Of a stretch of DNA of 64,000 nucleotides, positions 37,344 to 47,963 are shown one piece after another (the first letter of the stretch is position 1; each line of letters begins with the position of its first letter). The stretch spans positions 60,396,408 through 60,460,407 of the forward strand of contig CM070904.1 in assembly GCA_036417435.1 (NCBI GenBank). Direction: 5' to 3'. The notes beneath the pieces were generated by a model. The model had not been told where the DNA came from, did no database searches, and saw only the letters and a list, made by a program, of their open reading frames with translations. The position numbers and the translations under genes were made by a program. This stretch comes from Inia geoffrensis. Its lineage: Eukaryota; Chordata; Mammalia; Artiodactyla; Iniidae.

Positions 37344-38264
37344 GTTCTTGATGGGAGGAACCAAGATGGTGGAATAGAAGGACATGCTCTTACTCCCTCT
37401 TGCGAGAACACCAGAATCACAACTAGCTGCTGGACAATCATCGACAGGAAGACACTGGAACTCACCAAAAAGGATACCCCACATCCAAAGACAAAGGAGA
37501 AGCCACAATGAGATGGTAGGAGGGGCACAATCACAGTAAAATCAAATCCCATAACTGGTGGGTGGGTGACTCACAGACTGGAGAACACTTATACCACAGA
37601 AGTCCACCCACTGGAGTGAAGGTTCTGAGCCCCACATCAGGCTTCCCAACCTGGGGGTCCGGCAATGGGAGAAGGTCTTCTAGGGAGGAGGAATTCCTAG
37701 AGAATCAGACTTTGAAGCCTAGTGGGAATTGACTGCAGGACTTCGACAGGACTCGGGGAAACAGAGACTCCATTCTTGGAGGGCACACACCAAGTAGTGT
37801 GCGCATCGGGACCCAGGGGAAGGAGCAGTGGCCCCAGGGGACACTAAACCAGACCTACCTGCCAGTGTTGGAGGGTCTCCTGCAGAGGCAGGAGCGGGGG
37901 GCAGTGGCTCACAGTGGGGACAAGGACACTGGCAGCATAAGTTCTGGGAAGTACTCCTTGGCATGAGCACTCCCAGAGTCTGTCATTAGCCCCACCAAAG
38001 AGCCCAGGTAGGCTCCAGTGTTGGGTTGCCTCAGGTCAAAAAACCAATAGGGAGGGAACCCAGCCCCACTGATCCAAGGTCAAGTGGATTACAGTTTTAC
38101 TGAGCTCTGCCCACCAGAACAACAGTCAGCTTTACCCAACACCAGTCCCTTCCATCAAGCCTCTTAGATAGACTCATCCACTAAAGGGCAGACAGCAGAA
38201 GCAAGAAGAACTATAGTCCTGCAGCCTGTGGAACAAAAACCACATTCACAGAAAGACAGACAAG

Positions 38265-39169
38265 ATGAAAAGGCAGAGGGCTATGTACCACATAAAGGAA
38301 CAAGGTAAAACCCCAGAAAATCAACTAAATGAAGTGGAGATAGGCAACCTTCCAGAAAAAGAATTCAGAATAATGATAGTGAAGATGATCCAGGACCTCA
38401 GAAAAAGAATGGAGGCAAAGATCAAGAAGATGCAAGAAGTGTTTAACAAAGACCTAGAAGAATTAAAGAACAAACAAACAGAGATGAACAATACAATAAC
38501 TGAAATGAAAACTACACTAGAAAAAATCAATAGCAGAATAACGGAGGGAGAAGAACGGATAAGTGACTTGGAAGACAGAATGGTGGAATTCACTGGTGTG
38601 GGAGAGAATAAAGAAAAAAGAATGAAAAGAAATGAAGACAGCCTAAGAGACCTCTGGGACAACATTAAACGCAAAAACATTCGCATTATAGGTGTCCCAG
38701 AAGGAGAAGAGAGAGAGAAAGAACCTGAGAAAATATTTGAAGAGATTATAGTCAAAAACTTCCCTAACATGGGAAAGGAAATAGCCACCCAAGTCCAGGA
38801 AGCAGAGCAAGTCCCATACAGGAAAAACGCAAGGAGAAACACGTTGAGACACATAGTAATCAAATTGGCAAAAATTAAAGACAAAGAAAAATTATTGAAA
38901 GCAGCAAGGGAAAAATGAAAAATAACATACAAGGGAACTCCCATAAGGTTAACAGCTGATTTCTCAGCAGAAACTCTACAAGCCAGAAGGGGTGGCATGA
39001 TATAGTTAAGGTGATGAAAGGGAAGAACCTACAACCAAGATTACTCTACCTGGCAGGGATCTAATTCAGATTCGATGGAGAAATCAAAAGCTTTACAGAC
39101 AAGCAAAAGCTAAGAGAATTCAGCAACACCAAACCAGCTCTACAACAAATGCTAAAGGAACTTCTCTAA
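38265..39169 (+). pseudogene. L1-C ORF1, nearly intact but with an early stop
   Basis: The frame opens at MKRQRAMYHIKEQ and runs 217 codons: a coiled coil (KKMQEVFNKDLEELKNKQTE), the RNA-recognition region (NIRIIGVPEGEEREK) and the start of the C-terminal domain (RHIVIKLAKIKDKEKLLKA). A TGA at 38916-38918 stops it at 'AAREK'; the frame continues beyond for a while (KITYKGTPIRL). The original stop corresponds to 39167-39169. This is the best preserved L1 ORF in the window. Confidence 0.92.
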
Positions 39170-42100
39170 GGGAAACACAAGAGAAGAAAAGGACCTACAA
39201 AAGGAAACCCAAAACAATTAAGAAAATGGTCATAGGAACATACATATCGATAATTACCTTAAACGTGAATGGATTAAATGCGCCAACCAAAGGACACAGG
39301 CTTGCTGAATGGATACAAAAACAAGACCCATATATATGCTGTCTACAAGAAACCCACTTCAGACCTAGGGACACATACAGACTGAAAGTGAGGGGATGGA
39401 AAAAGATATTCCATGCAAATGGAAATCAAAAGAAAGCTGGAGTAGCTATACTCATATCAGATAAAATAAACTTTAAAATAATGTTGCAAGAGACAAGGAA
39501 GGACACTACATAATGATCAAGGGATCAATCCAAGAAGAAGATATAACAATTATAAATATATATGCACCCAACATATGAGCACATCAATACATAAGGCAAG
39601 TGCTAACAGCTATAAAAGAGGAAGTAGACAGTAACACAATAATAGTGGGGGACTTTAACACCTCACTTACACCAATGGACAGATCATCCAAAATGAAAAT
39701 AAATAAGCTTTAAATGACACAACAGACCAGATAGATTTAATAGATATTTATAGGACATTCCATCCGAAAACAGCAGATTACACTTTCTTCTCAGGTGCAC
39801 ATGGAACATTCTCCAGGATAGATCACATCTTGGGTCACAAATCAAGCCTCGGAAAATTTAAGAAAATTGAAATCATATCAAGCATCTTTCCTGACTACAA
39901 CACTATGAGATTAGAAGTGAAATACAGGGAAAAAACCGTAAAAACACAAACACATGGAAGCTAAACAATACGTTACTAAAAAACCAAGAGATCACTGAAG
40001 AAATCAAAGAGGAAATCAAAAAATACCTACAGACAAATGACAATGAAAACACGATGATCCAAAACCTATGGGATGCAGCAAAGCAGTTCTAGGAGGGATG
40101 TTTAAAGCTATACAAGCCTACCTCAAGACACAAGAAAAATCTCAAGTAAACAATCTAACCTTACACCAAAAGGAACTAGAGATGAAGAGCAAACAAAACC
40201 CAAAGTTAGCGGAAGGAAAAAAATCATAAAGATCAGAGCAGAAATAAATGAAATAGAAACAAGGAAAACAATAGCAAAGATCAATAAAACTAAAATCCGG
40301 TTCTTTGAGAAGATAAACAAAATTGATTAACCAGACTCATCAAGAAAAATAGGGAGAGGACTCAAATCAATAAAATTAGAAATGAAAAAGGAGAAGTTAC
40401 AACAGACACTGCAGAAATACAAAGCATCCTAAGAGACTACTACAAGCAACGCTACGTCAATATAATGGACAACCTGGAAGAAATGGACAAATTCTTAGAA
40501 AGGTGTAACCTTCCAAGACTGAACCAGGAAGAAATAGAAAATATGAACATACCAATCACAAGTATTGAAATTGAAACTGTGATGAAAAATCTTCCAACAA
40601 ACAAAAGTTCAGGACCAGACAGGTTCACAGGTGAATTCTATCAAACATTTAGAAAAGAGCTAACACTCATCCTTCTCAAACTCTTCCAAAAAAACTGCAG
40701 AGGAAGGAACACCCCCAAACTTATTCTAGGAGGCCCCCATCACCCGCATACCAAAACCAGACAAAGATACTACAAAAAAAGAAAATTACAGACCAACATC
40801 ACTGATGAATATAGATGCAAAAATCCTCAACAAAATACTAGCAAACAGAATCCAACAACACATTAAAAGGATCATACAACATGATCGAGTGGAATTTATC
40901 CCAGGGATGCAAGGATTCTTCAATATATGCAAATCAATCAATGTGATACACCATATTAACAAATTGAAGAATAAAAACCATCTATGATCATCTCAATAGA
41001 TGCAGAAAAAGCTTTTGACAAAATTCAACACCTATTTATGATAAGAACTCCCCAGAAAGTGGGCATAGAGGGAACCTACCTCAACATAATAAAGGCCATA
41101 TACAACAAATCCACAGCAAACATCATTCTCAATGGTGAAAACCTGAAAGCATTTCCTCTAAGATCAGGAATGAGACAAGGATGTCCACTCTTGCCACTAT
41201 TATTCAACATAGTTTTGGAAGTCCTAGCCATGGCAATCAGAGAAGAAAAAGAAATAAAAGGAATACAAAGTAGAAAAGAAGTAAAACTGTCACTGTTTGC
41301 AGATGACATGATACTATACATAGAGAATCCTAAAGATGCCACCAGAAAACTACTAGAGCTAATCAATGAATTTGGTAAAGTTGCAGGATACAAAATTAAT
41401 GCACAGAAATATCCTGCATTCCTATACATTAATGATGAAAAATCTGAAAGAAATTATGGAAACAGTCCCATTTACCATTGCAACAAAAAGAATAAAATAT
41501 CTAGGAATAAACCTACCTAGGGAGACAAAAGACCTGTATGCAGAAAACCATAAGACACTGATGAAACAAATTAAAGATGATACCAACAGATGGAAAGATA
41601 TACCATGTTCTTGGATTGGAAGAATCAATATTGTGAAAATGACTATACTACCCAAAGCAATCTTCAGATTCAATGCAAGTCCTATCAAATTACCAATGGC
41701 ATTTTTTATGGAACTAGAACAAAAGATCTTAAAATTTGTATGGAGACACAGAAGACCCCGAATAGCCAAAGCAGTCTTGAGGGGAAAAAACGGAGCTGGA
41801 GGAATCAGAGTCCCTGACTTCAGACTATACTACAAAGCTTCAGTAATCAAGACAATATGGTACTGGCACAAAAACAGAAACAGAGATCAATGGTGCAAGA
41901 TAGAAAGCCCAGAGATAAACCCACGCACCTACGGTCAAGTAATCTATAACAAAGGAGGCAAAGATATACAATGGAGAAAAGACAGTCTCTTCAATAAGTG
42001 GTGCTGGGAAAACTGGACAGCAACATGTAAAAGAATGAAATTAGAACACTCCCTAACACCATATACAAAAATAAACTCAAAATGGATTTGAGACCTAAAT

Positions 42101-42227
42101 GTTAAGACCGGACACTTTATAAAACTCTTAGAGGAAAACATAGGAAGAACACTCTTTGGCATAAATCACACCAATATCTTTTTTGATCCACCTCCTAGAG
42201 TAATGGAAATAAAAACAAAAATAAACA

Positions 42228-42435
42228 GGGCTTCCCTGGTGGTGCAGTGGTTGAGAGTCCGCCTGAGGATGCAGGGGACACAGGTTCGTGCCCCAGTCTG
42301 GGAGGATCCCACGTGCTGCGGAGCGTCTGGGCCCGTGAGCCATGGCCGCTGAGCCTGCGTGTCCGGAGCCTGTGCTCCGCAGCAGGAGAGGCCACAAAAG
42401 TGAGAGGCCCACATACCCTAAAAATTTAAATAAAT
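42228..42435 (+). repeat. CHR SINE, short form, nested in L1-C
   Basis: It begins 'gggcttccctggtggtgcag' and ends in A-rich sequence. The duplication aaataaaca occurs at 42219-42227 and 42436-42444. It sits in the last third of ORF2. Confidence 0.95.
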
Positions 42436-43081
42436 AAATAAACAAATGGGACCTAATGAAACTTAAAAGCTTTTGCACAGCAATGGAAACCATAAACAAG
42501 ACAAAAAGACAACCCTCAGAATGGGAGAAAATATTTGCAAACGAATCAACAGACAAAGGATTAATCTCCAAAATATATAAACAGCTCATGCAGCTCAATA
42601 TTAAAGAAATAAACAACCCAATTCAAAAATGGGCAGAAGACATAAATAGACATTTCTCCAAAGAAGACATACAGATAGCCAAGAAGCACATGAAAAGTTG
42701 CTCAACATCACTAATTATTAGAGAAATGCAAATCAAAACTAGAATGAGGTATCACCTCACACCAGTCAAAATGGCCATCATCAGAAAATCTACAAACAAC
42801 AAATGCTGCAGAGGGTGTGGAGAAAAGGGAACCCTCTTGCACTGTTGGTGGGATTGTAAACTGATACAGCCACTATGGAGAAAAGTATGGAGGTTCCTTA
42901 AAAAACTAAAAATAGAATTACCATATGATCCAGCAATCCCACTACTGGGTATATATCCAGTGAAAACCATAATTCAAAAAGACACATGCACCCCAACGTT
43001 CACTGCAGCACTATTTACAATAGCCAGGTCATGGAAGCAACCTAAATGCCCATCGACAGACGAATGGATAAAGAAGTTGTG

Positions 43082-43084
<3 letters not shown>

Positions 43085-43138
<54 letters not shown>
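43085..43138 (+). repeat. (TA)27 microsatellite in L1-C
   Basis: A perfect 54-bp TA run has grown from the short 'tatatatac' normally found in this part of ORF2 (compare L1-A near 24990). Confidence 0.97.
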
Positions 43139-43146
<8 letters not shown>

Positions 43147-43516
43147 TACACATATACAATGGAATATTACTCACCCATAAAAAGGAACTAAATTGAGTCA
43201 TTTGTTGAGATGTGGATGGATCTAGAGACTGTCATACAGAGTGAAGTAAGCAGAAAGAGAAAAACAAATATCGTATATTAACGCATGTATGTGGAACATA
43301 GAAAAATGGTACAGATGAACCAGTGTGCAGGGCAGAAGTTGAGACACAAATGTACAGAACAAACATATGGACACCAAGGGGGGAAATCCGCGGTGGGGTG
43401 GGGATGGTGGTGTGCTGAACTGGGCGATTGGGATTGACATGTATACACTGATGTGTATAAAATTGATGACTAATATAAACTTGCAGTATAAACAAACAAA
43501 CAAACAAACAAAAAAC

Positions 43517-44198
43517 AACTAATACTAAACTTTCTTTGGGTTATTTGTATGGAAATATGTTAATATAAATGTTTCAGACATTGCATGAAATTTCTAAAAA
43601 TCTTGTATGTTCTGGTATAATGTTATAAGTCATAATTCTAGTTATTACTTTAAAATGTATACCTCAGGAATAACTAAATTTCTTTGTCAACTGCATTATT
43701 ATGAACTTTCATCAAATCTTTAACCATGGTCATTTTAAGTCTTTTGTCATTTACAGACAGTTCTGGGTGTACTCTGATGCTTTTGCAAAAATGTTCCTAT
43801 AAAAGGGTTTCATCTTCAAGGAATTATGCAAAAGACTCTGACAAGTACACGTTTCTGGTAACTGACTATACTGCTGAACTGAATGAATAAGCATTTTCAG
43901 AACTCTAATGGAAAACTGATGAATTCATAAAAGCGCTAACAAAAGATCAAGATAAAAAAAATTAATTACATGGGACTGAGTGAAGTGATGAGGATGATTA
44001 TAATTTTTGTGACTTTCTGTTTGAATTAAAAAAAAAAAAGAACAACAGAAAAAAGAGTAGGAAATCTTGCCTCTCTGTAATATATATCATGAAAGGTCTG
44101 CATAAATACTTACAAAAAATTCTGTATTTAGAAACCTATTCAAAATAGGTCTTCTTGGGCTTCTTAGAAGTGTCAATAAACTCATATGATGCACTTCC
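43517..44198 (+). other. Putative 3'-transduced flank of L1-C
   Basis: Non-L1 sequence lies between the L1-C A-rich end and the restart of the older L1. It contains an internal A run (44028-44039), perhaps the tail of an older retrocopy from the source locus, and ends with AATAAA (44175-44180) 18 bases before the final A-rich tail. No coding frame is seen. Confidence 0.65.
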
Positions 44199-44207
44199 AA
44201 AAACAAA

Positions 44208-45000
44208 AAATTGCAATAATGTTTTGCAAAGTGACTATCGGTTTGCAGTCCCACCAGGAATGTATGAGAATTCAAGTTGTTCCACATTTTTGGCAATATT
44301 TGGTATGGTCAGATTTTTTATTTTAGACTAATAGGTATATACTTATATCCCATGATGGTTTTAATTTGTTTTTCTCTAATGACTAATAATATTGAGCGTA
44401 TTTTCATGTCTTATTTGCCATATAACTGGTTTTGTGATTTTTCAAATATTTTACTTTTTAATTGAGTTGTTTGTTTATTTATCATTAAGTAAACAAAACA
44501 CTTTGTAAATCCTGATAATTCTTTATAAATTCAAATACAAGTCCTTCATCAGATATGTGATTTGCAAATATCTTCTACTGGAAGGCCTGCCTTTTTATTG
44601 TCTTCACAGTATCTTTCTATGAGCAGGAATTCTTAATTTTGAGAAAGTCCGAATGGTCATTTTTTTTTTTCTTTTAAGGGTAGTGTTTTTGGTGTCGTGT
44701 TTAAGAAATCTTTGTCCAACCCAAGGTCGTAAAGATTTTCTCCTATGTTGTCTTTCCCTGTGTTTTGTAGTTTTCAGTTTTACACTTAGGTCAGTGATCC
44801 ATTTTTAGTTGATTTTTGTATAGGTCACAAGGTATGTATCAAGGTTCATTTATTTTTGCATCTGAATATTCAATGGTTCCCACACCATTTGTACATAAAA
44901 CTACCCTTTCTCCACAAAACTGACTTTGTATCTTTGTTTAAAATCAATTGACCATGGATGTGTGGCCCTATTTCTGGATTCTCTATTCTGTTAATTGAGG
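44208..45000 (-). repeat. Old antisense L1 (part 2, right of L1-C)
   Basis: Continues part 1: 'gttttgcaaagtgactatcg', 'agtcccaccaggaatgtatg', 'gtaaagattttctcctatgt' and 'ggattctctattctgttaat' are complements of L1 ORF2. It ends near 45000. Confidence 0.88.
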
Positions 45001-45004
45001 CACA

Positions 45005-46480
45005 CATTTTTTTTAGTAGATATGTATTCATTTTTAATAAAAAATTTTTAAAATACTGGCTTTCCAACTCCAAGTTGTGGCTTCCTCTCTTAAATTACCC
45101 AGTCCTTGAAATTATGATTTCCTGAAGTTATAGTGAACAAAGTTACTGTAAAACACAAATATCCCATACAATGTATGTCACATGAAGTATCCTCATTTGC
45201 AAGACATCTCATGAATTGTTATGACTTGCCACTGAAACATAAGGCTCTTGTTGCAAAGAACATTAAAAATTACAGTCTCTTTTAGACTTTATAAATAGAC
45301 CCCAATGCTGACAAATATGTTTTTTAAAACTAAGACATTTTAAGAGTAGGGCTACTTTGAATATATTATTTGGAACAAATACATAGATTCATCAAGTCCC
45401 TAAGCCCTGTGCAATTTCAATTAGCTACCTGCCAAGAGCCACAGATAGCATAATATAGCTGTATAGAGAAAATGCCATCTGCCTCTGTGAGCAAAAATCA
45501 CTCTAGTATCAATGCCTATGATTCCTCAAAGCTCTCTTGATTCCGCTGATACTATATCTAAGGTTAACCACAGAGAACTTCTCTGTGAATGTCTCCAACT
45601 GCAGAGACTATAGGGCCCCTGGGCCCATCCAGCACTGCACGAGATTCATCGATAACACTGATTGTGTGGATGGTGCATGGCACAGTTAACCACACCAAGA
45701 TATTCATGAACAAATGCTCTAAATTGGCAGAAACTACTGAATCCTTGCCAGTTCCTGTGGTAAACTAAATATCCAAGATTTTCTAACTGCATTTTTTTTC
45801 TTTTTTGATCCAGGAAGCATATAATATGAGGATCATTAATTCCCAAGAAGAAACTTGCATTATCTCTCATTACCAAAGAAAATACCCCTGAGATGATGCC
45901 AGAAATATAAACAGAAGTAAATAACACTGTGGACATTGAAAGATTGTTGTCGTGTGGTAAAAGCAACCTTTCCCCTGCATCTAGTCCTTCAGGCCATGTG
46001 ACTGATGGGTAAGTTTTTTGTGGTTACCTCTCCCTTTGAGGTGATCCTATATAGGGTCCTGTGTGCCTAGAGCATCAGTTCCAGCTTGACCAGGTAAGTG
46101 ATGGGCCATTATTGGTTCCAACTCCTGCTCATCTTAACCTGCAGTCAGCACACAGGCAAGTTAGAATAGCACAGCAAGACCCAGACATCATCTGTGTCAA
46201 TTAAGTAGTTGTGCAAAAGAGAATCCACCCTAATTAAAGAAGGAAAGAATTAAAGGGCTTTAGAAAGTTCACAGTCTTTGGAAGGGTCTGAGAAGCAAGC
46301 TCTAGACTAAGTTTCCAGGAATAACATCTAGAACCACACAACAGACAGCTGGCCTGGCAAAGGTCATACTGGCTCTGGCACAATCAGGAAGTTGCTGCCA
46401 TCATCACTGACCCCAGAACATGCTGTATTTGCTTGGGATCACACCAGCAAGATGGCTCTCCATGCCATATCTGTCTCTTC
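45005..46480. other. Unassigned intronic sequence
   Basis: No repeat family recognised. The 106-codon minus-strand frame at 45646-45966 has one hydrophobic stretch but no domain I know. Confidence 0.45.
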
Positions 46481-47310
46481 ATATAACTGTGTTTCTCTTT
46501 ACCTTTCATTTCAGTAGTTTCATTATATGTGCCTCAGAATACTCTTCTTTGTATTTATCCATCTTAGGAGTTTGCTGAGTTTCTTGAAAATATAGATTAA
46601 TGTCATTCATCAAATTTGGTAAGCTCTTGTATGTTATTTCTTCAATACTGGCTCTATCTCATTCTCTCTCTCCTCTTGTATGTTATTTCTTCAATACTGG
46701 CTCTATCTCATTCTCTCTCTCCTCTTGTATGTTATTTCTTCAATACTGGCTCTATCTCATTCTCTCTCTCCTCTTTCTGGGACTTCAATTACCTGTATAT
46801 TAAACCCTTTTACTATGTTCCATATCTCTCTTATGTTCTCTATTCTGCTTTTCATTTTATTATTTTTCTCTTTATGTACTTCATTTTGAAGATCTTCTAT
46901 TGATCTACAAGTTCATTAATTCTGCCTTCTCATAATGTCTAGTCTGCTCTTAAGGCTCATCCAATGAGTTCTTAAATTCAGGTATTATATTTTACATTTC
47001 TAGAATGTCCATTTGATTCATTTTTATATATTCTAATTCTCTACTGAAATATTCCATATTTTCATCCATTTTTTCTTTTCTTCCATTTTCTTTAACATAT
47101 TTGTCATAATTATTTTGTAGTTCTTACCTTTTAACTGCAATATCTAGTTCATTTCTGAGACTGCTTTATTCTTTTATAATCAGTCACTTTTTCCTGTTTC
47201 TTTGAACGTTTGGTAATTTTTATCTGGGGCCGAACATTGTGAAGGATATATCCTAGAGGCTCTAAGTTATATTATTTTTCTCTAAACAGTGTTGAGTCTT
47301 TAGTCTGGAA
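46480..47310 (-). repeat. Old L1/HAL1-like segment (antisense)
   Basis: 'agtttgctgagtttcttgaa', 'ctgggacttcaattacctgt', 'aatgtccatttgattcattt' and 'gccgaacattgtgaaggata' are phrases I associate with antisense ancient L1 or HAL1 sequence. It contains the 49-bp triplication. Confidence 0.55.
46624..46770 (+). repeat. Perfect 49-bp tandem repeat, three copies
   Basis: The unit starts ctcttgtatgttatttcttc and ends ctctctctc. Copies start at 46624, 46673 and 46722 and are identical by eye, so the expansion is far younger than its host repeat. Confidence 0.97.
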
Positions 47311-47817
47311 GATACTTAAATTGTCACAAAATCTCCTGGATTGTGTTGATGATTTATTTTTACTTTTTTATGGTAGGTCTGTTTCAGTTTTGTCCATAAT
47401 CCTCGAGTGCAGCCCATACCCTTAAGGCATGACCTTCCTGGAGTTTCAGCTGAATGTCTAAAATGTTCACCAGGATTTCTCCACATAAGCTGGGCTAGGA
47501 CTCAAATATCTACACCTCCCCAAAACTGTGTGACCTCTGAAATTTCTATTCAGTTATCAGCCTTCCAGTAGTTTTTCTCTCTTGGCCTTTTGGCATCTCA
47601 TTCTCTGCATTCAGAGCTTATAATTTGGCAAAGCACCCATGAGATATTTTTGTAGGCATTTTGGAGGCTCTTTATCTGCTGTACCTTCATCTCTGGTACC
47701 CTATCCTCCAAATCTCAGGTGCCTTTGTAGGCCAAACTCCAATATCTGCTTCCTTCACCTATCAAGATTATAATTTTCTGCTTGGGTTATTTCTTTCTCC
47801 ACCTTACATTAAAAGAT
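47310..47817. other. Unassigned intronic sequence
   Basis: No gene or named repeat recognised. Confidence 0.45.
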
Positions 47818-47826
47818 GATGTCAGG

Positions 47827-47954
47827 GGAATTTCCTGGCAGTCCAGTGGTTAGGACTCCATGCTTTCACTGCTGAGGGCCCAGGTTCAATCCCTGATTGG
47901 GGAACTAAGATCCTGAAAGCCGTGTAGCATGGGGATAAAAAAGAAAAAACACAG
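47827..47954 (+). repeat. tRNA-derived SINE, short old copy
   Basis: 'tttcctggcagtccagtggt', B box 'ggttcaatccctg' and 'ggggaactaagatcct' mark a diverged relative of the CHR/Bov-tA tRNA-derived SINEs, about 130 bases long. Flanked by gatgtcagg (47818-47826 and 47955-47963). Confidence 0.88.
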
Positions 47955-47963
47955 GATGTCAGG

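Larger units (their letters stand above)
39226..43265 (+). pseudogene. L1-C ORF2 remnant (endonuclease-RT, frameshifted)
   Basis: The frame opens at 39226 (MVIGTYISIITLNVNGLNAP) with the endonuclease motif LQETHF and is lost near 39480. RT pieces lie at 40465-40866, 40805-40987 and 40984-41520. The last keeps an intact catalytic FADD motif (41296-41307). The thumb and C-terminal parts follow at 41366-42091 and 42456-43196. Several frameshifts, stops and a SINE make it non-functional despite the intact RT motif. The TA run forces an Ile-Tyr repeat into its C-terminal end. Confidence 0.93.
37344..43516 (+). mobile_element. L1-C: near-full-length young L1, inactive
   Basis: The 5' UTR starts 'gatgggaggaaccaagatgg' at 37349 and aligns by eye with L1-A. 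ORF1, ORF2 and a 3' UTR follow, ending in a (CAAA)n tract (43489-43516). A SINE (42228-42435) and a 54-bp TA run (43085-43138) interrupt ORF2. It is antisense to CCDC148. Confidence 0.95.
37344..44207 (+). mobile_element. L1-C insertion including a putative 3' transduction
   Basis: The unit consists of L1-C proper (37344-43516) and about 0.68 kb of extra sequence (43517-44198) with its own AATAAA (44175-44180) and A-rich tail (44199-44207). The sequence aaattgca lies on both sides (37336-37343 and 44208-44215). Removing the unit rejoins the old antisense L1 without a gap. Confidence 0.72.

Noticed and set aside
45646..45966. 106-codon minus-strand frame with a hydrophobic stretch
   Set aside because: No known motif, no homologue that I can name, and an ordinary intronic setting. 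Length is within chance for a window this size.
46600..46903. Three overlapping plus-strand frames repeating the same peptide phrases
   Set aside because: They are produced by the 49-bp triplication read in three phases and are not a gene.
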